Assembly: GCA_023251595.1 (NCBI GenBank)
Contig: JAHEYM010000227.1
Span: 1-6,714, forward strand
Direction of reading: 5' to 3'
Origin: Bacteroidota bacterium
GTDB taxonomy: Bacteria > Bacteroidota > Bacteroidia > AKYH767-A > JABDAW01
DNA length: 6,714 nt
Below, in pieces: positions 1 through 5,515 of the stretch. The stretch's first letter is position 1; each line of letters opens with the position of its first letter. The notes beneath the pieces were generated by a model, which was given only the letters and a program-made list of their open reading frames with translations, ran no database searches and was not told the DNA's origin. Position numbers and translations under genes: made by a program.

Positions 1-2
1 AT

Positions 3-1067
3 TTAGTTGCTCTTCCATTCGAAAGATTTTGACCATTCAAAGAATTTATCAACTTGGGTTTTATTCGACTTTAACCACTTCTTCACATCGGCTGTGGCTG
101 AAGAAGAGAATACGATATAAGAAAATGTTTCGATAAGATTTTTATCCTTCATTTCAATAAAATAAGGAGCATAATATTCCCAGAAAAAACCGGAATTATC
201 TTTCGCTGATTCTTTTAAAGAGGAACAAACGCCTCCAAATTTCCTGTTAAACTGTTGTACTTCTGTCTGTTTCAACTCCTTTTCAAAATCCAAAGCCGAT
301 GACATAGCCAAAAGTAGGTCAGCAGTTGCAAAGCTATTCTCCTTATGTTTTTCACCTTTTACCGTGTCCCCAAGCATTTCCGGGCTCACTTTTATCGTAA
401 CTGCATTCTTTCCGGTCTTTTCGACAGATCCGTTCATTAAATTTTTAAGGATGGCAAGATTTGCCTCGGCTCTTTTACCTTCTGATTCTAAACCTAAAAA
501 TCTACAGTATGCCAATATTGCGGGTATTCTCTTATGATTCATATTTGAAATGACACCGATTGCATTATGCGAACTTGCATGTCGGGGATTGGATTTTACC
601 GAAGATTGGAAACATAACATAGCTTCATCAAATTTTTCGATTCCCGATAAGGTTATACCTTTATTAAAGTAATATTGATAGAAATCCGGGAATTGTTTCA
701 ACGCCTGATCATAAACTTCAATCGATCTGTCCGCTTTTTTTAAGCCATCATAAGCATTTCCATAAGTTATATAAAGTGTTTTAAGTCCTATGTCGCCGGG
801 GTGTGCTTCAATTGCTTTTTCACATAATTTAATCGATTCGTCAAATTTATTCTGCACCAATAACGTAAGCGCTTTTTCAGATAATGCCATCAGATTGTCT
901 TTGTCAAGCTCCAGCGCTTTATTGTATTTAGATATAGCCCCGATATAGTCACCTTTGTCGTGATACGCGATACCGTCGTTGACTAATTTTTCAGCTCCTG
1001 CCTGATTCTGCCCGAATGTAATGATCGAAATGAATTGAAATAGTAGAATTATGAGCGTTTTTTTCAT
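3..1067 (-). CDS. Secreted TPR-repeat protein
   Basis: Encodes 354 aa. I start it at the ATG at 1067, which begins a clean signal peptide (MKKTLIILLF... ending FGQ, about residues 1-20); the reading frame runs 17 codons further upstream, but that extension is not signal-like. About five TPR units follow: residues 25-58, 59-92, 93-129, 130-163 and 164-197. They show typical TPR spacing, such as G-D-Y-x-x-A-I-x-x-Y-x-K-A-L-E-L in unit 1. The last 150 residues are a non-TPR domain rich in aromatics (FFWEYYAPYF, KKWLKSN, FEWSKSFEW) whose function I do not know. TPRs are protein-binding scaffolds, so a periplasmic or envelope binding role is an inference. The stop TAA lies at the window's left edge. 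A weak Bacteroidota -7-like box (TACCTTCG, minus strand) is at 1099-1106. The lipocalin-like gene lies 71 bp upstream in the same direction. Confidence 0.85.
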   Translation of the reverse strand: MKKTLIILLFQFISIITFGQNQAGAEKLVNDGIAYHDKGDYIGAISKYNKALELDKDNLMALSEKALTLLVQNKFDESIKLCEKAIEAHPGDIGLKTLYITYGNAYDGLKKADRSIEVYDQALKQFPDFYQYYFNKGITLSGIEKFDEAMLCFQSSVKSNPRHASSHNAIGVISNMNHKRIPAILAYCRFLGLESEGKRAEANLAILKNLMNGSVEKTGKNAVTIKVSPEMLGDTVKGEKHKENSFATADLLLAMSSALDFEKELKQTEVQQFNRKFGGVCSSLKESAKDNSGFFWEYYAPYFIEMKDKNLIETFSYIVFSSSATADVKKWLKSNKTQVDKFFEWSKSFEWKSN

Positions 1068-1138
1068 GGGTTGAACATTAAATGATGAAATTAGTAAACG
1101 AAGGTAAGAAAAAAACAATTCGGCATTTAAACAAACGT

Positions 1139-1570
1139 CTACTTCAGTCTTCTGTAAAAAATAGTATCCGCCGGTAATTCTAGCAAGATCAGAGTATCTC
1201 TACTCAATGAAATGATTTTTTCCTCAGGCCTCTCATGATGCATATAATTTTTCATTCTTTGAATTGTCCTTTCATCCCGGGTTCTGTCAGCCATTGCAGT
1301 AAAGGATATTATGTTTGTGTTTTTGTTCACAGAATAATACCCGTTCGCTGTAATATATCTCATATATATTCCTTCTTCGGCAAATATCGAATCGTGTTTA
1401 AACAGGGCATAAGATTCCGGGTACGGAGCAACAAGAGAATCGGGTTTGTTGTTTCTATCTTGCGATGCTTTGAAACAAAACCAATTTCCCTCTAAAAGCG
1501 AGAAGTCAATTTTCTGAGAAAACGTTGTTATAGAAATGAAAATATAAATAATTGCAAGTAAATATTTCAT
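1139..1570 (-). CDS. Small secreted lipocalin-like hypothetical protein
   Basis: Encodes 143 aa. The ATG at 1570 gives a signal peptide MKYLLAIIYIFISITTFSQ; the frame extends six codons further, but that part overlaps a good -7 promoter box, so 1570 is preferred. The mature protein opens with LLEGNWFCFKA, resembling the G-x-W motif of the first lipocalin strand. It alternates short beta-like stretches (YALFKHDSIF, ANGYYSV, IISFTAMA) and ends with ISLSRDTLILLELPADTIFYRR, a pattern common at the C-terminus of Bacteroidota lipocalin-like domains. The length fits that small beta-barrel group. A ligand cannot be told from sequence, and the assignment rests on pattern alone. The TAG stop lies in a sequence resembling a shortened arm of the palindromic repeat found elsewhere in the window. 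Confidence 0.7.
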   Translation of the reverse strand: MKYLLAIIYIFISITTFSQKIDFSLLEGNWFCFKASQDRNNKPDSLVAPYPESYALFKHDSIFAEEGIYMRYITANGYYSVNKNTNIISFTAMADRTRDERTIQRMKNYMHHERPEEKIISLSRDTLILLELPADTIFYRRLK

Positions 1571-1585
1571 GCTCCAGATAGGGAA

Positions 1586-1593
1586 CAAATGTA
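1586..1593 (-). promoter_or_regulatory. Candidate Bacteroidota -7 promoter box for the lipocalin-like gene
   Basis: The minus strand reads TACATTTG, a full match to TAnnTTTG. It lies 15 nt upstream of the ATG at 1570, implying a very short leader of roughly 9 nt. No TTTG -33 box is visible at the usual 19-22 nt upstream, so this rests on one box only. Confidence 0.4.
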
Positions 1594-1634
1594 CTACTTA
1601 GAACTGAATATTTATATGAATTAATTTAGTAAAA

Positions 1635-1772
1635 TTAATTATTGGGTGCTCCTCCACTTATCCACTTCCCGATGATTGTGAGTTCACATTCTGTCAATTT
1701 ACCGGTTGGAGGCATGTATGGTACGAGTCCGGTTTGATCGATGATATGCGAAAACTTTGAGCCGTAATTGAG
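1635..1772 (-). pseudogene. C-terminal remnant of a c-type cytochrome domain protein
   Basis: This is an open minus-strand stretch of 45 codons between a TAA at 1770-1772 and the TAA at 1635-1637. It reads SKFSHIIDQTGLVPYMPP, then TGKLTECELTIIGKWISG, then GAPNN and the stop. The order H-x(n)-MPP, K-L-[ST]-x-C-[ED]-[LI]-x-x-I-x-K-W-I-x-x-GAPNN is how secreted c-type cytochrome domain proteins of Bacteroidota typically end. The M of MPP is normally the distal haem ligand. No CxxCH haem site, signal peptide or suitable start is present upstream. Instead a palindromic repeat begins about 35 bp beyond the break. I infer that the 5' part was lost and this is a decaying 3' end. It lies 64 bp upstream of the lipocalin-like gene in the same orientation. 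The family call comes from recognition, not alignment. Confidence 0.65.
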
Positions 1773-1806
1773 TTAATATTGTCTATAATGAGAGCTAAAA
1801 AACCTT

Positions 1807-1828
1807 GAGACGTTGAATTCAACGTCTC
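1807..1828. repeat. Palindromic repeat, copy 1 (GAGACGTT...AACGTCTC)
   Basis: A perfect 22-bp palindrome with 11-bp arms (left arm GAGACGTTGAA) and an EcoRI-type GAATTC core. It shares its outer 8-9 bp per arm with copy 2 at 2496-2523, but the core differs. It stands 60 bp upstream of the DUF4294 start and just beyond the broken end of the cytochrome remnant. Short palindromes of this sequence are, to my knowledge, scattered in Bacteroidota and cyanobacterial genomes. No transposase is present here. Confidence 0.85.
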
Positions 1829-1847
1829 TACATATTAGATTTGGTCG

Positions 1848-1855
1848 TATCTTTG
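1848..1855 (+). promoter_or_regulatory. Candidate -7 promoter box for the DUF4294 gene
   Basis: The plus strand reads TATCTTTG, a full match to TAnnTTTG, 32 nt before the ATG at 1888. This would leave a leader of about 25 nt. The place where a -33 TTTG should sit falls at the right arm of the palindrome (1807-1828) and has no match, so the repeat may have replaced or altered the upstream box. Confidence 0.45.
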
Positions 1856-1887
1856 CAGGAAGTTTGCTTCACCATCCTTCATATTTC

Positions 1888-2499
1888 ATGCATAAACTTC
1901 AATTAACGGTCTTATTTCTGGTCTTTTGTGGCACTATGATTCATGCCCAACCCGGTCCTGATAAGCTCACTGTTGCTGCTCAGGTAATTGGTAAAGACAC
2001 CTTCCCGGTTGTCACTTTAAAGGAATTCAGAATCATTGAGAAACCCGATCCGGAAGCCGAGAAAAACATGATTAAACTGGCGCTTCTTCGTCGCGATGTC
2101 AGGAGGGTCTTGCCTTATGCAAGGGCGTCAAAAATTAAGTTTGCTGAAATTCAAAAACAGCTCGCCCTACTCACAAACGAGAGTGATAAAAAGAAGTATC
2201 TTAAGGAAGAGGAGAAGGGTCTGAAAACTCAATTTGAAGATGATTTGAAAGATTTGACAACGGTTCAGGGAAAGATTCTCAATAAACTAATCGATCGTGA
2301 AATCGGCAGAACCTCCTATGATCTTATTAAGGAGTTTAGAGGCACTGTTAAAGCCGCTTTTTGGCAAGGTGTCGCTGTTGTTTTTGGTTCAAGTCTCACT
2401 GCGAAATATGATTCAACCGGCGTCGATAAAAACATTGAAATGATGATTCACCAACTCGATCTGGAACAGGATGTTCCTCCGTTGCCGGAACTGCAGTAG
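1888..2499 (+). CDS. DUF4294 family secreted protein
   Basis: Encodes 203 aa. The ATG at 1888 opens a signal peptide (MHKLQLTVLFLVFCGTMIHAQ); the 25 upstream in-frame codons come from promoter and repeat sequence and are not signal-like. The mature protein has a short N-terminal beta segment (FPVVTLKEFRIIEKP, about 39-53). A charged helical stretch with LLRRDVRRVLPYA and many K/E follows (60-130, possibly coiled coil). The family's conserved block is at 132-161: NKLIDREIGRTSYDLI, then GTVKAAFWQG. I recognise this as DUF4294, a Bacteroidota family of about 200 aa with no established function. It is the only plus-strand gene, and converges on the DUF2179 gene with 20 bp between stop codons. Its TAG stop is supplied by the palindrome at 2496-2523, and another copy of that palindrome precedes it. 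Confidence 0.9.
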   Translation: MHKLQLTVLFLVFCGTMIHAQPGPDKLTVAAQVIGKDTFPVVTLKEFRIIEKPDPEAEKNMIKLALLRRDVRRVLPYARASKIKFAEIQKQLALLTNESDKKKYLKEEEKGLKTQFEDDLKDLTTVQGKILNKLIDREIGRTSYDLIKEFRGTVKAAFWQGVAVVFGSSLTAKYDSTGVDKNIEMMIHQLDLEQDVPPLPELQ

Positions 2500-2523
2500 A
2501 GACGTTGCATGTAACGTCTCTAC
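2496..2523. repeat. Palindromic repeat, copy 2, carrying both convergent stop codons
   Basis: A 28-bp palindrome: left arm GTAGAGACGTTGCA, with 13 of 14 positions pairing and the other a G-T wobble. It supplies TAG at 2497-2499 as the stop of DUF4294 and TAG (minus strand, 2520-2522) as the stop of the DUF2179 gene. The register is the same in both: the repeat's first G is the last base of the final sense codon (CAG or AAG). As RNA it would form a stable stem on either transcript, but there is no clear U-tract, so a bidirectional terminator role is only possible, not shown. Confidence 0.88.
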
Positions 2524-3110
2524 TTGCCTTTGGTCGTCGGAAACATTCTCCGTATAATATTATAATTTTTCGATCCTACATTCATTTTGCTTTGAAATAC
2601 ACCTTTGTTGGCTGCTCTCACATCTTCAATCGAGTAAAATGCGTCGGGATTAAAAAGGGAGAGAATCTGAACAAATGAAGGGATGTTTTTTCGTTCCAAA
2701 ACAGTGAAAATTATTTTCACAGGACCTTTTGCTCCGGTTCCATTCATCACCGTAGCTCCCATGTTGGCTTTATTTAATTGATTTAAAAATTCATCGCAAC
2801 TCTGATTTGTAATGACACGAACTACCTGTAATCCTAAAGCGATTTTTTCTTCGATCATCATTCCTATATAATTCCCCATAGCGAAACCACTAGCCCAGGC
2901 AATATAACACATCACATTTTCGAGATTCTTCATGATTTGTCCGATGGCGATTAACCAGATTAATACTTCGAAAAATCCAAGAAAAGGAACGACCTTTTTC
3001 ATGCCGCGCGCTATGAGTACGTGACGCATTGTTCCGAGTGTTACGTCACACATACGTGCAACAAAGATCAGAAAGGGGAGGAATATCCAATTGTGAATGA
3101 AAGGGTCCAT
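2520..3110 (-). CDS. DUF5698/DUF2179 (UPF0316) family membrane protein
   Basis: Encodes 196 aa. The ATG at 3110 follows a run of A on the coding strand. The N-terminal half holds three predicted membrane segments: about residues 8-30, 40-60 and 66-84. The first contains the family's characteristic DVTLGTMRHVLIARG block. A soluble DUF2179-type domain follows (about 95-180), with VVRVITNQ, NKANMGATVMNGTGAKGPVKIIFTV split by turns, and FYSIEDVRAANKGVF, all standard for this family. The length matches UPF0316 proteins (170-200 aa). The function is unknown; related DUF2179 domains occur at the C-terminus of YitT-type membrane proteins. It converges with DUF4294 and ends inside the shared palindrome. 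Upstream lies the inverted-repeat element at 3121-3239, and no TAnnTTTG box is visible there, so transcription from sir2 is possible. Confidence 0.92.
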   Translation of the reverse strand: MDPFIHNWIFLPFLIFVARMCDVTLGTMRHVLIARGMKKVVPFLGFFEVLIWLIAIGQIMKNLENVMCYIAWASGFAMGNYIGMMIEEKIALGLQVVRVITNQSCDEFLNQLNKANMGATVMNGTGAKGPVKIIFTVLERKNIPSFVQILSLFNPDAFYSIEDVRAANKGVFQSKMNVGSKNYNIIRRMFPTTKGK

Positions 3111-3120
3111 TTTTTTTTAA

Positions 3121-3239
3121 TTAACAATTAACAATTAACAATTAGCAATGAAAGGAATGATAGAGTGAAGGAGTGAAAGAGTGAAGGAATGAAAGCATAA
3201 TTGAATTGTTCATTGTTAATTGTTCATTGTTAATTCCTC
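3121..3239. repeat. Composite repeat: heptamer arms around an octamer array
   Basis: Left arm: about four tandem heptamers TTAACAA (3121-3148, the last TTAGCAA). Middle: five tandem purine-rich octamers of the form GAGTGAAG/GAATGAAA (3155-3194). Right arm: four heptamers ATTGTTC/ATTGTTA (3205-3232), the inverted form of the left arm. The 25-bp segments 3126-3150 and 3211-3235 pair at 23 of 25 positions, so the unit can form one large stem with a loop of about 60 nt. The right arm encodes the last residues and the TAA stop of the Sir2 gene. It is not a CRISPR array: units are 7-8 bp and there are no spacers. Confidence 0.85.
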
Positions 3240-3920
3240 AACGAGTTTCTTAACCAGTCGAACAACCCCAACCCCCGCTTTTTCTGGAATGCAAACCATG
3301 TCTTTCGGTACGTTTTCATTTTCGGAAGCTCTTGGATCGATATAATATTTTTGGGCACGACGAGGTGCATAATGAATTAATTGTGCCGCGGGATATACTT
3401 CCAGCGATGTACCAATAACGATGAAGATATCGGCAGTGTTGGCTAGTTTTGTTGCGTTTTCAATCTCCGGAACGGCTTCACCAAACCATACAATATGGGG
3501 ACGTAATTGCGAACCTAACGCGCATAGATCACCAAAGTTTATTTCGGGTGAAGTAAGTATATATATAAGATTTGGATTGATCGTGCTTCTGGCTTTCATG
3601 ATCTCACCATGAAGGTGAAGAACGTTTTTTGATCCGGCTCTTTCATGCAAATCGTCAACGTTTTGGGTGATGATCTGTACCTCGAAATAGTTCTCTAGTT
3701 TTACCAATGCTTTATGAGCTGCATTTGGTTTGGCTGCCATTGCATCTCTCCTTCTCTGATTATAAAATTCCAATACCAGTTTCGGATTTCGTTCAAAAGC
3801 TTCGGGTGTTGCGACATCGCGAACGTCATGCTCCTCCCATAATCCGCCACTATCGCGAAATGTTTTGATTCCGCTCTCGGCTGATATCCCTGAACCTGTA
3901 AATACAACTACACGTTTCAT
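3216..3920 (-). CDS. cobB: Sir2-family NAD-dependent protein deacylase (CobB-like)
   Basis: Encodes 234 aa, the usual size for bacterial sirtuins. It would remove acyl groups from protein lysines using NAD+, in the cytoplasm. NAD-binding motifs: GSGISAESGIKTFRD (9-23), QNVDDLHERAG (86-96) and GTSLEVYPAAQ near the C-terminus. The catalytic His is H104 in LHGE, and HIVWFGE (142-148) follows the zinc-module position. Y53 and R56 in FYNQRRR match the Tyr/Arg pair that marks class III (SIRT5/CobB-like) sirtuins acting on succinyl-type acyl groups. The four zinc cysteines are missing; only C133 remains in that module. The start overlaps the cupin stop in an ATGA (3917-3920), suggesting translational coupling. 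The last residues, LTMNN, and the stop are encoded by the repeat arm at 3211-3235. Symbol by family resemblance. Confidence 0.95.
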   Translation of the reverse strand: MKRVVVFTGSGISAESGIKTFRDSGGLWEEHDVRDVATPEAFERNPKLVLEFYNQRRRDAMAAKPNAAHKALVKLENYFEVQIITQNVDDLHERAGSKNVLHLHGEIMKARSTINPNLIYILTSPEINFGDLCALGSQLRPHIVWFGEAVPEIENATKLANTADIFIVIGTSLEVYPAAQLIHYAPRRAQKYYIDPRASENENVPKDMVCIPEKAGVGVVRLVKKLVEELTMNN

Positions 3921-4318
3921 TTTTCGTCAATCTTTACACGATCTGTTCCATCGAACATGGGCGATTGAAAAGACATTACTTTTAGTGGCAAAATGGAGGT
4001 CACTTTCAAAGAATGTGCGGTATTTTTCGGAATAAAAATATAGTCACCACCTTTCAAATCGAAGGTTGCGTCACCGAGTCTGAAAACGCAGGTGCCTTCA
4101 AGTATATATAGATTTTCTGAGTGTGTTACATGTTTATGAAGCTTGACTTCATTTTTCACCCAAATTACAAAAGATGAGGTAAGTGAATCATTCCCGATCT
4201 TTTGCGAATATATATTTTCGAATTGAGCGGGTGGCATTAGAGATGGAATAAATTGAGGGGTTTGGGCTTTGATGAACTGAGTCATCATGAATAGAACTAT
4301 GAATATAAGATTTTTCAT
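3917..4318 (-). CDS. Secreted small cupin-domain protein
   Basis: Encodes 133 aa. It starts with a signal peptide (MKNLIFIVLFMMTQFIKAQ), so export from the cytoplasm is expected. One cupin barrel follows at about residues 45-120. Motif 1 is H61-x-H63-x4-E68 in KLHKHVTHSENLYILEG, and motif 2 is GDYIFIPKNTAH with H102, giving a complete 3-His/1-Glu metal site. Cupins of this size serve many roles (binding, isomerase, dioxygenase) and the substrate cannot be read from sequence. Its TGA stop overlaps the Sir2 ATG by 4 bp, so the two are probably one transcript, although one product is exported and the other cytoplasmic. The upstream gap holds the branched repeat at 4372-4450, and no TAnnTTTG box is visible. 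Confidence 0.9.
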   Translation of the reverse strand: MKNLIFIVLFMMTQFIKAQTPQFIPSLMPPAQFENIYSQKIGNDSLTSSFVIWVKNEVKLHKHVTHSENLYILEGTCVFRLGDATFDLKGGDYIFIPKNTAHSLKVTSILPLKVMSFQSPMFDGTDRVKIDEK

Positions 4319-4371
4319 TCCCGCATTAATTTTGGTAGTTACTTTTTGAAATTAAATTCTCCGTATTCGTT

Positions 4372-4450
4372 GCCTCACCCTCAATCCCTCTCCCGAGGGA
4401 GAGGGAGTTCGGACTCCCTTCTCCCTTGGGAGAAGGGTCGGGAATGAGGC
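4372..4450. repeat. Branched hairpin repeat element between fmt and the cupin gene
   Basis: An outer stem, GCCTCA (4372-4377) with TGAGGC (4445-4450), encloses two hairpins. Hairpin 1 has 10-bp perfect arms TCCCTCTCCC (4385-4394) and 4397-4406. Hairpin 2 has 10-bp perfect arms CCCTTCTCCC (4416-4425) and 4428-4437. The whole can fold as a three-way junction of 79 nt. CCCTCTCCC-type elements are widely scattered in bacterial intergenic DNA. It fills most of the 175-bp gap between the fmt stop and the cupin start, where it could act as a terminator or mRNA-stabilising structure; this is inferred from position only. Confidence 0.8.
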
Positions 4451-4493
4451 TTGAATTTGCACAATATATAGACATCCTACTAATTCCTTTCTC

Positions 4494-4521
4494 CTAATTC
4501 CCAATTCTTAATTCGTAATTA
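4494..4521. repeat. Tandem heptamer array forming the 3' end of fmt
   Basis: Four 7-bp units lie in tandem on the plus strand: CTAATTC, CCAATTC, TTAATTC, GTAATTA. Read on the minus strand, they encode almost all of the last nine residues of Fmt (NNYELRIGN) and its TAG stop at 4494-4496. A further CTAATTCC lies just outside, at 4480-4487. The low-complexity tail is unlike normal Fmt C-termini. Confidence 0.7.
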
Positions 4522-5453
4522 TTTTTAAGTCCTCTCACAAATTCAATATCGTTCATTTTATTTCTCGATTCCATCTGAATTTCTTTTAGGTGGAGAAAAC
4601 CTCCTTTAGATGCAATTCTTATGGGTGAAGCTGGAATTGGTACATTAATTCCGACTTCAAATTCATGAGATATTTCTTCACAAATAGTTTTATAAATTTT
4701 CAGGTTGAAGGATTTGTTTTCAGAATCCTTCACCGTTGTCCATGCTGTAGGGTGTGGACTTAATCCGCGGACAAAGTTATGTATTTCGGCAATAGATTTC
4801 GACCAATCAATTTTGCAATTTTCTTTAAATATTTTCGGTGCTTTTTTCAATTCATCCATCACGTTTTGCGGGTGCGGGATGGCTGTGCCTGATTCGATTG
4901 CTTGAACGGTTTGCAGAACTAAGTCTGCACCAATCATCATTAATTTATCATGCAACGTTCCGGCATTATCTTCCTCGTTGATTTCAACCTTTTTGGAAAA
5001 AAGTATATCACCTGTATCGATTTGATGTTGAAGAAAAAAAGTGGTGAGTCCGGTTTCTTTTTCACCATTAATAATTGCCCAATTAATTGGAGCAGCTCCG
5101 CGATATTGGGGAAGAAGTGAGGCATGCAGATTAAAAGTTCCGATTGGGGGAAGTTCCCATACAACACGAGGCATCATCCTGAAAGCAATTACAAGTTGTA
5201 AGTCAGGATTTATTTCTTTAAGCGTATCGATGAATTCCGGTGCTTTTAAATTGGTCGGTTGAAGAATTCGTAATCCGTGTTCGAGTGCGTATTCTTTGAC
5301 CGGAGTAATCTGAATTTTTCTTCCCCTCCCGGCGGGTTTATCAGGTGCCGTAACGATTGCCGGAAACTCGTATCCGTTGCATCTTAACAAATCGAGAGAA
5401 GGAATCCCGAATTCTGGAGTGCCGTAAAATATAAGTCTCAGAGGTTTTGACAA
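4494..5453 (-). CDS. fmt: Methionyl-tRNA formyltransferase
   Basis: Encodes 319 aa if started at TTG 5453, close to the usual 310-320. It formylates Met-tRNAfMet with 10-formyl-THF for translation initiation. Residues counted from that start: N-terminal LRLIFYGTPEFGIPSL; the folate-binding loop SLLPQYRGAAP (112-122); catalytic N108, H110 and D146 in FNLHAS and IDTGD; and NFVRGLSPHPTAWTT in the C-terminal tRNA-binding domain. The start is unusual, since no in-frame ATG exists before the conserved core. TTG at 5453 gives MSKPLRLIFYGTPEF, matching standard Fmt N-termini. TTG at 5480 is also in frame but falls inside a -7-like box (5478-5485). An out-of-frame ATG-TAA lies at 5483-5488. The C-terminal nine residues come from the heptamer array. 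The broken lipoprotein gene lies upstream, separated by the G-rich repeat. Confidence 0.96.
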   Translation of the reverse strand: MSKPLRLIFYGTPEFGIPSLDLLRCNGYEFPAIVTAPDKPAGRGRKIQITPVKEYALEHGLRILQPTNLKAPEFIDTLKEINPDLQLVIAFRMMPRVVWELPPIGTFNLHASLLPQYRGAAPINWAIINGEKETGLTTFFLQHQIDTGDILFSKKVEINEEDNAGTLHDKLMMIGADLVLQTVQAIESGTAIPHPQNVMDELKKAPKIFKENCKIDWSKSIAEIHNFVRGLSPHPTAWTTVKDSENKSFNLKIYKTICEEISHEFEVGINVPIPASPIRIASKGGFLHLKEIQMESRNKMNDIEFVRGLKNNYELRIGN

Positions 5454-5477
5454 TGTGCTTGGTGACAGGAAATCGTG

Positions 5478-5485
5478 CAAATTTA
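5478..5485 (-). promoter_or_regulatory. Candidate -7 promoter box for fmt
   Basis: The minus strand reads TAAATTTG, a full match to TAnnTTTG, 24 nt before the TTG at 5453; transcription would begin near 5472 and leave a leader of about 18 nt. No TTTG is visible at the -33 position. If real, it rules out the upstream TTG at 5480, which would not be transcribed intact. Confidence 0.4.
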
Positions 5486-5515
5486 CATGAAAAATTTGTT
5501 CTTTTATTTTTTACT

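Noticed and set aside
1235..1495. Plus-strand 86-codon ORF
   Set aside because: Fully antisense to the lipocalin-like gene, Cys/Arg-rich shadow composition, no plausible promoter or domain.
1807..2523. Insertion sequence or composite transposon around DUF4294
   Set aside because: No transposase, no visible target-site duplication; the palindromes are dispersed-repeat type rather than IS ends.
2496..2523. Classic intrinsic terminator
   Set aside because: The stem is strong but no T-tract follows on either strand, so I list it only as a repeat with possible terminator effect.
3111..3215. Promoter for the DUF2179 gene
   Set aside because: No TAnnTTTG match on the minus strand in this gap; the AT-rich heptamers make other promoter-like hits meaningless.
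3121..3239. CRISPR array
   Set aside because: Units are 7-8 bp, contiguous and without spacers; no cas genes nearby.
3421..3907. Plus- and minus-strand ORFs of 63-68 codons inside the Sir2 gene
   Set aside because: They lie within a confidently identified sirtuin reading frame and look like shadows.
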